From Nautilus pompilius (lineage: Eukaryota; Mollusca; Cephalopoda; Nautilida; Nautilidae), in contig JACATO010000319.1 of the NCBI GenBank assembly GCA_018389105.1, positions 558,001 to 622,000 on the forward strand: a stretch of DNA of 64,000 nucleotides, written 5' to 3'. The stretch's first letter is position 1. Every line of letters begins with the position of its first letter. Below are positions 39,101 to 54,100 of this stretch, one piece after another. The notes beneath the pieces are model-generated. The model saw only the letters and a list, made by a program, of their open reading frames with translations, was not told where the DNA came from and searched no databases. A program made the translations under genes and the position numbers.

Positions 39101-42100
39101 AAAAAACACCAATTTGTCTGCATTCATAAATATCTCCAATAAATTCCTCTTTTAGGAATTGTGCATTAAAGAATTTTATTTGTAGCCATGATGAACCTTG
39201 ATCAATGTATTAATGAAAATCAGCCATCTCAGTTTGAATCAGTTGTAGCCAACTTCAGTCCTTTTCACTACATACATACATACATTGTTTTCCTGTAGTG
39301 TTGACTGGACATCAGCTTGTCTGATAATATCTTGAAAACATTCTTTGTTTGAGCATGTGACTGTCACATCACTAATCAAATGTTGCTTTGTATTTAAGAG
39401 ACATGCATATGGTGATTGTGTCAAATTATTATCTGCTGTGCTTTTATCATATTAGATCATTCTACTACAACACCAAATCATTCATTTGAAATTCTCAAAA
39501 AGGGACAAAAGGATGGTAGATTAAAAGCACAGAAGAAAGTCAGAGCCATAGCTCTTGATTCAGTGGGTCAAGAATGTGTGAAATTCCTTGTCTCCTGATG
39601 TGATCAGAAAAACCTTCAAGATGATGATGGGCATATCTAATGCTCTAACTTGCACAGATGATGTTGTGAAACATGGATTCCAATTCAGACGATGAAATAG
39701 AGTTTCCAGGATTCATGTTGTAAGATTGCAGAGTGTCAGTCACGAGAAGCAACTAGACACAACATGGAGGATGAAGAGCTAAAATAAGTGCTATCACTAA
39801 TTAGTGATATCAAAAAATGCTACTGTAAAGTCGGATTCCATCATATAACTGTCTAAAACAGTGCAGCTGATTTGCTTTTCATTCCTGTTTCTTCTTCTTC
39901 CCAGGGAGATCAAGCACATTTTCAAAACAGTTCACTTTTCAGGTTGTCTTTTTTTCTTCCACCGTGTGACTGACAAAGCAACAGTGAGTAAAAAAATTGC
40001 TTCAATAATGTTATTTTTTTTTCTCCATTTCATTCTTTGATTACATCTATACTGACTGCCACACATGTTCAATGTTGCTTGACTTGTATTATCATTTGGA
40101 GATATTATCATACAGTTTAGTTCCTATAAACAATCATAGGGTGGTATAGATTTCACTTTCACTTTTCAGCAGATTTTGATGACTTCCAATAAATTGCTGG
40201 TCATCAGTTAGAAACAGTGCAGCCCTCCTGTTTTTTTAACAGTTGAACAAACAAAAACAAGTTTGATCTTTCCATGTATACTGTGTTAAAATCGTTAAAT
40301 GTATAATACCACATTTCTTGCAGAAAAGTTCAGCCATTTTTACTTTAGGTGCATCATGCTTGTAACCCTCATCCATTTCCTCTCTTTCTTTTTGTTTTTT
40401 TTTTTTACATGAGGAGCTTTTCATGCAACCTGGGCATAAACCCAAGATGATGATGTAGTGAAGCTTATAAAGCTTTTATTTTGTGCAAGGAAGAAAAGAT
40501 GGACAACAGGTCCCGGGGTGAGAGAGCTTGGACAGGAGTTAGATGCCGCACCTCTGAGTCTTCAACAAGGAACAGAACGAAACCAGGCCGGTCAAATAAG
40601 ATAAAGCCGCGGGAACCAGAAGCAGATCTCAAACTAAGTGTGAAGTAAGTGCAGTTAATGGAAGTGAAAGAGAAAAGAATTTTAAAAACACAAAACAACA
40701 GGAACAGATCATGAGATCATCTGTTAAATTTGTTTCCATGACTGTTTTACTTTGCCAAGATTGTAACAGAGAAGTCTCTGTTTCTACCTAAAATTAATCT
40801 GATACAAAATGATTATAAAACTTTTACGATGAAGTCAACCAGCCACATTAAGATTTTTTTTATCAGTCTCTCATCTCAGACAAACTTCCTTTACTTGCAG
40901 GTTGCTAAGGATATTGATAAAACAGTTAAGCCTCTGAATACCATCTGGGATGCATTTACCTTACAAACCTGTACTACTCAGCACAGGTTGAGCTAAAGGA
41001 GCTCTGACACAGTTACCTTCCTTGTTAATATAACCCTTTGCAATGATAAATCTGTATATCACTCCATCCCCTTGTATTTTGCATTACAGCTATATTTGAC
41101 CAAACATAGAGCCAGTTCATCACTGACAATAATTAATGCATCTAAGATGGGGTGCAAGTAAGGTAAAAACTGATTTGATATATAGAGGGTTAAAAGCCCG
41201 CTAGCTTAATAGGTGCAATCAACAAAATTCAACTCTTTTTCAATAATCAAGAAGAAAACCAATGATTAAAAAAAAAAAACTTGTTAAAAATCAAGGCAAT
41301 CTTAATCTTTTTCCCTTTGATATCCTCCTGTGCAATAAAATGGTTTTTCCAGGTGTCACTCACCTATCCAGACCATGAAGAAAATTATTAGTGATGCAAC
41401 CTCCAACGGTCAGAAGAGAGGTGGAAGGCTCTGAAATATAAAAAAAATATATCAAGATCAAGTAGCTGTCCTTTTTATATACATGCACACATTTTTTTTA
41501 AGGGAGAATTAATCTAAGTTTAAAATTTAGAAAAACAAAGTTACCTGCCAATAAAGACTCCATTCTGAGCATTTCTAGAATAGCCAGGTCTCTGCTAAAA
41601 TGCTGAAAAGTGAAATGCACACAGAATATAAACCAATGATCACATACAGACTAAAATTAACCCTAACCCTGCTGCACACAAAAAACTATTCCTTTTTTTT
41701 TTTTAACTAAAAGATTCCATGTAGAAATATTAATGGACGTGGAAGACTGCTTTACTCTGGTTTTTCTAAAATTATTATTCTATGCTGTAAGTTAGAATCT
41801 CCTGTTTATAGCATCCTTTTTTAAATACTGTGTTCTTAAAGAATTCACTAAATCAATCCTCTTGATAATGTAATGCAATCTGGGAAACTTATGAAAATGC
41901 AGTAGTGAAGCACTTGTAGAGCTTAGGCCATGTTCCTCCAAGATGCCACAAGCACATACAATCTGATGACACCATGATTCCGTGTCGAAGCTAAAAAGTC
42001 AAGATACTCTAACAGATTTCTATAGCTTCATTACTTCTTGTAGGTGGTCTTGGCTTTTCATTTTTGTCTAACAACGTCATGATCTCCAAGAAAAATTCCA

Positions 42101-45100
42101 ACAAGTATTTTTTTTCTTTCTCTGTTTAACTGCCTGGCAAGCCGACTACACAGCGTTGAAGAAACTTTCTCTTTATTAATTTACTTTGTTCTTTCTACTT
42201 GTGTCATCAGATGTCCATCTTAAACTAGTTTCTTTTCATCTTTGATTTAGCAAACTATCCTGTTCCTGAAAACAGATGAAGGAACAGATCGTTTACAGGT
42301 AGTAATATGATGAGAAAGAAATGTTTTTAAATTTTCTAAAAGTAGAATGGAACATGGAATACAGCAGCGGCACCATATGACCTGTCTCATTCCAACTCCC
42401 TGTTGCTGTTTAAGGTAAGTCCCTCACCCTCAGTCATAGGTGTGATCTAGTACTTTCCTTCATCACACAACAAAAACTGATAAGCTTCATCACATTGTCA
42501 TGGGGTATCTGTCCAGGGTGCATAAAAAGCCCCTCATGTAAAAAAAGATTGAATTGTTCTATAGTAAATAATATAGTACCTACTACATGTGGACGCAACA
42601 GTCAAGTTGTCTGAAAAGTGCGCAGTAATATACATAAGACTAAAGGCTCCACTGAAATACTTATTCATATATAAAAGATTCTATTAAAGAACATACATTA
42701 GAAAATGTTAAAAACACCATTAAAAGTTATCATCTTTAACAGAACTGCACAGGAGAAAACACTGCCTTCTGAGTAAATGCATCTTGTGCATCACCACAAG
42801 CACCATTTAAACAATCAATGCAAATAAAAGCTGAAACAAATATTAAATGTGGTCTGTGAATGAGAGAGCCCTAAAATGAGCTAAGTAAAGGATGGCAATG
42901 CTTCGGTGTCTTTTGGCTAGCGGCCATGAGAGCGTACACACTACCTAACACAGTTTACTATCTGGTGACTAAAGACTTGTTACAACCTGCTGTATCCTCT
43001 CCAGCTGATTACATGCAAGGTCAGCTTCTTTAAGGCATAAAACTGCCAGGTTTCTTAAGGTAAATTCAAACCGCTTTCGGCTGGGAGGCTGGTAGACTTT
43101 GGGCTGTTAACAACAAAAAAGAAAAATGTTAATTTTGTAATGAAAACAGTTTGTCTAGACAATCTGATTTACCATTAAAAAATTTAATAAATAAATTTAT
43201 TTAAAAATTCAAAACCTAATATTTGTTCGGTAGTTTTTATTCTGTCAAAAGCTCCACCATCACATTCAGTAACCACTGAACTTTACTTATGTTATTAGTC
43301 TGTCTCTAATGTAATAGCATTAAACACACTATTTGACTTGAATTTCTCAAATGATCAACACTTAGATTTTAAAATCAACCCTACATTTCCTTTTTTTAAA
43401 AATCTCACCTCTTACCCAGAAGCTTTGCAAATTAAGTTTATAATTTTTTAATTAAAAACTTGAGGCTGAAAGAGTTAACAAACATAACAGGTCTAACTGG
43501 TATAATGAATAGTGAAAACTGTCTATTCCCATCAAGTAAATTTAAGAAATACCTGATTTTTGTAGTGAAGTGTGTGGATAAAACAAACAACAGAGTATCT
43601 TGGTTTGATGGAAGAAAAAATTAAAAACTCAAATCTTCACAGAACTCAGTATAGCTAACTGCACCTAACAACACATGTACATAATGAAACAATGTGTTAC
43701 AGACATTGTTTTCAACCATCTGACTTGGTATTATAAATGGCAACAACTTGATGTCTGAGTCATATTTATATTAAAGAGAATGCACAAAATATCTAACTTC
43801 TACAACATCACATTGGTGCAGAAATCAAAAATATTTAAGGGCATCAGCTACCTTAAAACAAAAAAAACCCAAGTTATTATTTTTTTTTTTAGTATAGAAA
43901 GTAACGTCTACAAACCTTGTAGTTCTGTAAATCCAGACACAATACAGGAGGGCTCTCACACTCAAAATCTGCTAGAAAATATGAATGAGAGTTTACTGAG
44001 AATATATGTAAAAAAAATAACAATTTGTGTTTTCGTAAGTTAATTTGTTGTTCCAGTTCAGGCTCTGCTTGTTTTCTGTATGGAGCTATGCAGGTGTCGC
44101 ACTTAGTACATAAGTGTTTTTTTTTTCCATCTGACAGTCAAATAAACTAACAACATGAGAAATTAAGTAAAAAAACACACGATGAACAAAGCCCATTTCT
44201 ATTGCTCCATTTATGAATACTCAAAAAAGATAAATTTGTAAAGGTGGATAACGCATAAAAATATTCAAGCACAAGTAATATCACATAATGCCAATAACAA
44301 ACTGTTGTGTGTTCACGGAAGAGACCATTCGCAATCAGTTCAGCAGTGAATAAATCCATCTTTACCTAGCAGTAAACTTACTTTCTGTTTACACATACAT
44401 AAAGAGATCTACATGTAAGCTACATTAGTTTAGAATTTTTTATTTATAAAAAAATGAAAACATTTCTGTCTGGACTTAAATATTAGTATAAAATAGATTT
44501 TCCAGCAGCTTTAGGAAAATCATAGAGCTTATTCTAATGCGATAAGCACAGGTTTTAATCAAATAAGTCGTTGCATACTTCTTATATCATGGACTGATGA
44601 TATTAACTAATAAAGAATAAACAACAGCTCATGTTATAATTTTAAAACAACAACCTGCTAAAAATCATAATTCACACCATCATTCAAATGAAATAATAAC
44701 AATAATAGATAACAATGCATACCAACATTTTCCGACAGTTCTGACTTTTGAACAATTTCTGAATTCCCATCAATGACTGGTTCTTTATCTACTCCTATCT
44801 TTTGATCTTGTTTATCAAACTGTAAATCAGACTCAGAAATTTCATCCTAAAATAAATAGAAAGCAGATGTTGATTACCACTGAAGTTAGCAACATGGCAG
44901 TCAAAAGCTGGAAAGCAAGCAGCCCCGTGTGAGTAGAAGGAATATACTAAAAATAATGAGTGAGTCTACATGAAAGTACAGAGAGCAGATCAGATGACCA
45001 ATACTAAAAACGATAGCATCTTGTACTGACAATACCATTACATGAATGTAAAAGGTGTAGAATCTGTTCCATCCAAACTCCAGATTGCATTAACGTCTAT

Positions 45101-48100
45101 ACTAAGGACCTCCACAGGAAACCTGTCTGAAATCACAATTGCAATAGTTGTACCCAGCCGAGTTTCATTTGAACATCCCCTGATGACCACAGAATGAAAG
45201 CAAATTGGTTACACAATGCATCATCCATGGAACACAGGTTTCAAAGTTTTTTTATTGCAATAAATAAGCGCAAATGCAGAAATCCGATAACATAATAGGG
45301 TCTAAATACAGTGACATGAATATACAGGGGTTGTTTAAGAAAATAAAGACAAAATTTACACGTTTTCTGTGTGTCTGAAATCAGTAAATGCCATACCGAC
45401 AAGCAAATGAATGTAGCCTCTCATTCAAGTGTTGTACACTTGTGGCACCAGTGAGCGAGTAAACAGTATGGCTGCGCAGTTGTCAATGTGCGCTAGAGGG
45501 GGGCAGCGACCTGTAATTTGCTTCCTGTGGGCTGAGGGTGTTCTGTTGCCTGAAATCCACTGAAAAATGTTGGAGAAAACCGTACAGGGCAAAGAAAAGT
45601 GTACAAGTGGGTGGACAGGTTTTAAAATTACCAAGCATTAGCAGTGGATGAAGATTGGCCGGGATACCCCAGCATGACAATGAGAGACCATACAGTGGTC
45701 ACGAACAACCGCTGACACTTTGAATCCTTACTACCTCCTCACAGTTGGGATTTTTCCCCATCCAAATTCCACCTCTTTAGATCACCGAAAAATAAATCTC
45801 CAAGGTCAAAGATTTACCGGTGACCCAACAAGCAGGGCAATTGTGGCTTACACAAAAACCAAAGAAGCATCTACCAGGGTGGTATCAAGAAACTCGTGAG
45901 CCATCCAACTAAGTGCTGCAAAATGGGGAAACTGCTAGAGAAGTGACATGCTCCAAAAAATGCTCCCTCATTACCGGACACATTCACACACACAACAGAC
46001 AGAATGGCCATTATAATGTACAACAGGTTTTGAAAACTAATTAAACACTAAATGTATTTATTTCCAATGGAAAAAAAAAATTGTAATATTTATTTTAAGT
46101 ATGTGTGTTTCCTTGTATTACATTGATGAACGCTGACCATGTTTTTGTAATATCACAGTATTTATTTTTAACCAGAAACCATTAACTTGGGCTGATAGAA
46201 TTAATTCCACTGGCTGGTGTTGCCACCTACTCCAGTGATCACATTAGCAGAATGATCTGGTCACCTCCTAAAGCTAGGAAATAAATATGGATGCTTATTT
46301 ATTCTGCTTCTAAACAGATTAATGGTATTTATAATTTATCTACCTGAAAAAATAAAAAGGCAAGACAAACAAACATGTCCAGGCTTGCTGGCCATCCTCT
46401 TTCCACTCAGTAAAACTCTTCTGTAAAGAAATTATTTTGTTCTTGCTTTTAATTCTTGTTTTATGTTACTAGGGGCATCAAATGAAACCTAGCTAAAAAC
46501 AGAATTACTATATCTTCTTCTTTCTGGATTTTATCTAAATATCCTTTATATTATTATGCAAATATTGACATAATACAACAACATTAAACACAAAAGGATA
46601 ATTTAATTTATAATTGTAAAAGTTCTAATAATAGGCTACTTGCTCTGTTGTTTTTGAATATGGGGTTCCTACCTTGGATTGAGTGTGGAAGCATTTAATT
46701 CCTATAAAAAACAACAGGATGTATTCAGAAAACAAAAGGTAATTCTATCACTGGACAGGATGCTTGCTTATCCATTGTACTAAACTAACTTTACATCAAA
46801 GACTATATGGCAAACAAGATGCCTACCAAATATGGGTGCAGAGCTCTGAGGATGTCCTTTGTTTCTCTGATTGAGTTTTCTATTGACTGTAAAGTCAGGC
46901 TGCAGATATCGTCCACCTTTGACTGTCTCTTGTCCCCATTAACATCAAGACTACCCATGACAGCATCGCAGTCAAGGTTTGAGCAGCACAACCCATCCAG
47001 CATGCTGGGAAAGTTATCTGTTAAAACATTTCACCAAGTTGGTTAGTTGATTTCAGTTTATATACATTAGCTAAATCTCGGTAGAAATATACCTGCAGCA
47101 AAAAGGTCTCTGTTCATCAGTGCTTTGATAAATCATCAATATGGTAAGTTAGTGCCATCATGTGTTTACAACCAAAAGTATCTCCTTGCTCCTTTTATCT
47201 ACAGAAGTCAGCATGTAGTTACAATGCCTTAGGTTTACAAGACACAGTTTATTCAACAGAAGACATACACAGATCTAAGAAAGTCTGCTCCAGATCACGT
47301 AGAGTACACTTGTATCTCATTTCAAATAGATTCCGTTCTTTGAAAACAATCATTTCCAGAAATTTCTGGAACAGTAGCGCCATCTGGCACAAAAGGGAGA
47401 CTACAGAAATAACTATACCACTATTACTAATAATAATAATAATAAAAAATATAGTCCAAGGGAAGTATCTCTGGCAAAACTGTTAGATATCCTTGGTAAA
47501 AAAAAAAAAAATCCATTTCTTGAATGATATAATAACCATGATGAAATTCAGTTTATATTTTGAAGACACGAGACTTGTCATTCTCGTAGATGTCAGACTT
47601 TAATCTGACTAAAATTCTCTTCCTCTACATCATTATTCTGTTTTTATTTTCTATGGTACTGCAGACACTGCATTAAAAAAAAATAATAACAACACAGAAG
47701 AAATTCACTGCATTCATGGTGCAGAGGGCTAGAGAATTGAACAGAAAAAAAATATTACATAAATAAACTTTGCAACTAACAGATATCAAATTCAAGACAA
47801 TGTCTTCTGCAAATTAATATCAATGCATTCCAAAATGGTTCATCTTAGGAACAGGTGATGGAAGGGAACAATTAAATGTATGTTCACTGGTTCAGCTCTA
47901 CCTATAAAGGTGCCATCTGATCCAAAACCTGTTGAATTCCACAGATACATTAACTACAACTCTGAGGAGCAGATAGATCTGTAGGAAAGTGGGAGAGTTG
48001 TGAAGTCATGGATGATTGACAACACAATGTTGCTAAATATATGTACAACAATTTTAGTTTATTAAAGAATAAAACAAGAAAGATGTAGCTATTCAACTTC

Positions 48101-51100
48101 AGATCTGCATGCCTAATTAAACAAACATCTAAAGAACAATTCCCATATTAAGTAAAAGAGATATCACCTTTAGTATGATTTAGATCCTTTAACTGTCTTG
48201 AAAGGTCTTGAATGAATAATTTCAGGTTTCCCAATTTGAAGTCTCTGGATGCCTTAAAAAGTAGGTGGGGGGAAAAAAAGTAATGTGTGTGTTTAATGTA
48301 CACATCCACATGTACAGTAGACAGAATTGTCAGTTCAAGAACAAATTTTGAAAAGTAATTAAAATTACTACACGAAACTCTTCAATATCATATTAAAAAT
48401 ATACAAAAATATTTTTCAACTTTAAGAACTTAAACAAACACTGAAGTCCACGTACTTTAATCACACAGTATGTTACTACAATTTATAATAAAATCCTTAA
48501 GCACCAATTATAAAATGCATATAAGAAATAATTAAATATCATAAATTTATACTTTGGAGGCTGCTAAACACGTGTTTTGAAGTGAGAGAGAAAAGAGTAG
48601 TGATGTCAAAACCAATACGCCTATCATACAGATGTGACATACATGAAATTGTTTGTGGTCTTCTTGATAGGAGAGCTATAACATTGCTTGAACATTCTTC
48701 AAAAGTATTGAAAACTTTAATTTATTGAAATTCCCTGAAAATTTTTTTTTTGATATTGGTGAGTAATCACAAGGAAAAAAAAACACTTCAAGCTGCAGGT
48801 AAAGGAAGTATGCATTCTTTTAATCGTTTAAAAACTGTGACAATTCACCTTTAAGAATGCAAAGATTGAAAACAGGATTTCTACATACCCAAAAATTAAA
48901 CAAATTATAAATGAATTACTCTACTTCTAACTATTTCTATTTTTCTCTCCTTCATTCCCCGATTTTTTAAAAACGTTTTTATCAGCACCATTTACTATTT
49001 TCTGCCACGTGTAATTGATGACACTTGGACAATGGTGCGGTAGTCCGATTGTTAGACTGCTGAACCGAGAAGCCCCTAAGTTTGATTCACAGTCAGCTTA
49101 GTTTAGCATAGTACCTCCCTGGTACAGTTTCTTCTTCAGCAGCCAGCTTCATGAGTTCTCTCCCACATGTAAAAGCTGAAGCTAAGATCGGAAGTTCTGA
49201 GCCCCATTTGGCACAGGACTGGCAATGCTTCCTAGCAAACAGCTGTGGCACTATGCTCCTTCACTGGGGGGGGGGGGAGACTGGGGGTTGTCTCCCTTGT
49301 AAACAATGTACAGAAAAGGAAACCAAAAAAGAAAAAGAAAAAAAAAAGCACCCACCAGTACAAAGATTTACTGTCTTTGTTTCATAAGAAAAAACAAAAC
49401 AAATAAAGATATACCTTGGAGAACTGTTCAGAAATTTCTTGAAAAAATGACGTCAATTTCCTGGAGGGAAAAAAACACAAGAAGAAAAAAAAGGTGGAGG
49501 GAGGAGAAAAATGAGAGAGAAAATAATGCAAATATCAGAAAAATTAAAGATGCTCGCATTTATTCATGAGAGATGACCTCAACAATAAAGAGACAGTTTA
49601 TAACTTCGTTAAACATTGGGAAAACTTCGACAAGCATTTCTTTTAACATGAGCATAAGCATTCTGTCTCCAATATCAATATATCTACGGCACACGAACAA
49701 TGCTGGTTTTCAAAAATAAAACGTCAATTTCCTTCCACCCTGACATCACAGTGCAGCAAAAGTGGGAGAGACCTGCAAAGCAAGGATCTGAGAAAGGATC
49801 ATCCATCTAAATGCCAGAGTTGGCTATAAAGGAGTCCACTTACTTTGTATCAGGGGTTACAAAAGCCATACAGAACGGCCTAACGTAGCCTCGTGCTTGC
49901 AAATCATACAAAATAAAGTAGTGGACCTAAATAGAAATTTTAAAAGCTTGATAAAGACAGACTGACTTTCAGCACAATCAAATGCACAAAAAATTTTTTA
50001 CTATAATGAATTCTGAAGAGAAATGCAATTTGCTTACGTAAGCAGAAACTCCCTCAGCCATCTCAGAAATAAGCACTTGTTTATCTTCCATCAGAGTAAA
50101 TCCACTAAAAATTTAGGAAAAAAAAAACGAGTTTTTTCAAGGTAATATGAGAAAAAAAAATTTTTAAAACTAGCACCAAATATTTTATTTTTAATTTCCC
50201 AACACATCAGCAATATTTACTTAAAGAATCAGCAGAACTGTCAGAGTTAAGATCTTTTCCTTTTTTTACACCCCACAAAGGGAGATCTCTATACCCCCCA
50301 ACTAATATCTGCATCATTCTAAACAAATAAAATAGTAAATGTATCATAAAATTGTATTTGCCTGAATGATTAATAATCTTTTCCAAAAAGAAGCCCATCA
50401 TCCTTTTCTTCTGGGTAGTTTGTTTCTGTTTTTTTGCTTTATAAAGCTACAATTTTTGACAAGAAAGGTAATCCTAAAGCTGCACAATTACTTTTTCTGC
50501 CAAAAAAAATGAAATATATGAACACATCTATTACTAGGTTGGGGCACCTGGCACTGCATGGGGAGAAAATGGTTTTAGGCCAATGTGCGGCAGCTTGAAA
50601 CCTCATCCAGATTCTGAAGTACCTACACCCACAATTTGTGGTCTCCAGGTGCTATGGTTTGGCTGTGAAAGAGCAACAAACAAATGCACAAACACTTGTT
50701 AGATCTAATATTAGTTTTCACAAAGCAAACATTACAGAAAGGTTTTTTGACTGGCACACAAGTATTTAGCAATGTTTTAGTTCTGTTGTATTTCCACTAG
50801 ACCATCCTGCCTACTTGTATCCAGAGAGACACATGCATAAAATAAATGCGCATTATTCCCATTTGTTCATTTTCGGAATTTTAGTGCAATACCAAACACC
50901 AATGCAAGCCTAGAGAATACCAAGGGTTAAAAATTAAAAAAAAACAACAATAACAAAAAAAAAAAGGAATTTCTTTTAAAAAGTTTTAAAATTCATTGTT
51001 ATTGGAAATAAGTGCCAAATATTAACTTTAATCTTTTTGGCAAAACTTAACCAGAGGCCAACTATTAGTGGTGGCCGGAAATAATTCTGTTTCGTTCTAC

Positions 51101-54100
51101 AGTTATATATCAAGACTGATGAAATGTTCAAGCCTTTGTCTTGTTCCAGATTTAAAATTTGTGCAATTTTTCTGTTAAAAATCCATTTTTCAGTCAAAAC
51201 AACACTGCCAAGATTACATTTGCTAATGTCTGCTGCTTTATTCCTCTGTAGTTACAGCTCCACGAGAAATCGATAATTTAAGGTTTGTTTTGTACAGAGG
51301 CCCCACAAAGTGATGCAGTAATTTTGACCATCAGTGTATATTGTATGTTAGTATCCAGCTGCCCAGAAAAGATTGAGCTCATAAATAAATTTGTCAAATC
51401 TCAGAAAGTATTAAATGACTGAAGGGTGTTGGTGCTGTTTTAATATATAGCTAAGCTTTCAAATAAAGTTATTCTTCAAACACTATACTAATGTTTAGAT
51501 TGAGAATAAAATAGGGCACTCGATGGTCCACTACTAAACTGCAATGGAAGAGAGCCAGAGACCAATTCTCAGTTTGGTGTACCTCTGTTGGATGGTTTCT
51601 TCTCACTCTCCCTCACCAGGCAGTCTTGTAGTTTTCTTCTGGGCTCTCCGGCTTTCTCCCACATTAAAAATGAAGAGTTCTACTGGGATTTTCTTGGCAC
51701 ATGTGGAGGTTCCTCAGATAACTCCTGACTGGCTTGCACCTTGACCACTGTTCAATGGTTCCCAACTTCACCGAGGTACTTACTCACCTGTCCACCAAGA
51801 CTGATACCCCATACCCACCCCCCCCTTTAGGTCACCTATGAGATGTCCTTTATCTCAGAATAAAATTAGTAAGTTAACTCCTCAACTGCAGCTTAATGAA
51901 AAAGAATTAAACAGATGAGGAGAAAGTTTTATAATTTCATGGAGCTTATTAATGGTATTTTTTCACCTATTTTATTAAACATTGTCCAATAGTGAGGTCT
52001 GGTTCTTCAACACAAGATTAATATGCAGGATTCCCAACCATTTCCTAGTAAGACTTTTGTTATAAAAGGCAGGCAAACACTTTTTTAGAATTTTTACTCA
52101 CTTCTTAGGAGGCTGATGATCTACCGACATAATCTTCACAGCAAACAAATTCACATCAAAGTTGCCACACCCAGCTTGAGGTATAACCACCTGTAATAGA
52201 CAGTTCAGTCACTACTAATAAAGAAAGACACTGTGTTTCAATGCTGCAGTAGTGGCCCATGTGAAAGTGTTAAAATTAAAAACTAAGGAGAAACAATATT
52301 TCATGTATGTGACAAAATTTCATTTCCAAAAAAAAAAGAAAAATGTGTAAAGTGATGAGGCATGTGCTACTGCATATGGGTGAATATTTTAACATCAGTG
52401 AAGCAGTTTTTATCTCTATTGTCATTAAATCCATATTAATCTAGTCTGTAATACACAGCATTAGAATTAATTATGGGAACACAATAATGTGCACAAATTA
52501 TGATTAATTGTAACTGAGAGACATAATTAAAACATACACAATGCATTATTACAGAAAATATACAAAAACAAAATATGTTGTACAGTGCATCATTATTTGT
52601 TATTTGAGCCATATGGTTTATATAGAGCTTGACACTTTGTTTTCATGCTCCTATAAGGATTATCAATGTATGACTGTGGAATGTTGTTCCAAATATCCTA
52701 CAGCACTTTCCACAATTCATCCAAGGTGTTTGGCTGCTATTCGGCTTTCTCAGTAGCCATACAACCCCACAGAACCACAATGGATATCCATATCAGGATT
52801 GTGTTCAAGAAAAGGCATCTTTGTTTTGTGAATGTTCCATCAGCCATTTTTACATTCGAGTTTTTTTTACTACACCAGTTGTATATTTGGAACTATTGCT
52901 ATGTTGAAAGATGGATCCCTGCCCAATGATGCGTCTCCCTAAGGGAATGGCACAATGGATGTAAACCTGCCTGTACCAGTCAGCAGTTACTATACTTTCA
53001 ATTTTATGCAAATCTGACACCATTGGCTGATATGCAGCCCTACACTTGTATTGATCCACTTCTATGCTTCACTGTAGCTGTTGTATATTGACTGTTATAT
53101 CAATTCCTAGTCCACCTTCAAACAAATTGTTATTGGTTATTGCCAAACAGATCAAACTTGGACTCATCTGTAAAAAGCACCTTCTTACAGAGTTGATCAT
53201 CCCACCATTTCATTTTTGCTGCCTATTTCAGCCTTGCCAGTTGGTTGGCTCTTCCTAGCAAAGATGTTCAAGCAGCCACACATCCGCTGAGACCACTCTG
53301 CACTAAAGTGTATCTTACTGCTCTTGAATAAATGTTAACACCTGTACTTGCAGCTAGATCATTTACAAAATCTCTACTGGCCTATCATCCATCTTGTAGA
53401 GAACATCCCCTGAGATAATTAACATCACTTCTGGAGAGTTTGGGCTTTCTTCCTAGCTACATCTATTGCCAGCAGTACCAGTTTCATGCATCCTCCAGTC
53501 TTGAATACAGCTGTTTCTGAAACATGAAGTCGAGCTGCAATCTGCCACACTGAGTAGCCTTCACTAGGTAAGAATTAGATTTCTGTACACTTGTCATGTG
53601 ATTCTTTCCTTTCCAGGAGCCATAGTATTCACCACACACTTACCATGCTAAAGCCTATACTTTTAGTCCTGCAGGTGTGGCACTTGCTGATTATTTACTT
53701 GACAACCAGTTACACTATACTATATCAACATCTGACTGCACTATGGAACAGTTAATTTTTTTTAATACAAGATGTGATTCCACCATTTGTCATTAACATT
53801 TATACCTAGTTTCTCCTCTGTTCCCATAATTATTTCCACTACAATGTGTGTGTGTGTGTGTGTACAGAAATAGAGAAAGTGTTGTACTGTATTTTTTAAT
53901 CTATAATTCAATAATTTTTTCCCCCCAAAAGTCTGAGGTTCTGGATAGAGTCATTGAAATTGCTTTAATTTAAAAAATTTCATAAAGACAAAGTGCATTA
54001 TTCTCTGAAATTGCTCATCTGAAACAAACCACAGAAATTACTGCGCTGAATGTTTGCTGATTGAGTGAGCAATTCATCGTTAATGTGCTCATCGAAGCAT

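Noticed and set aside
46673..46701. 29-nt minus-strand exon-like segment between SMCR8 exons 7 and 8 (TATAG, open frame, GTAGGA)
   Set aside because: It would change the phase from 0 to 2, and exon 8 then hits a stop. Exons 7 and 8 join directly in phase 0, so it is not needed.
49151..49569. Lys/Glu-rich plus-strand frames
   Set aside because: They read through a SINE and A-rich DNA next to SMCR8 exon 5; the low-complexity composition explains the open frames.
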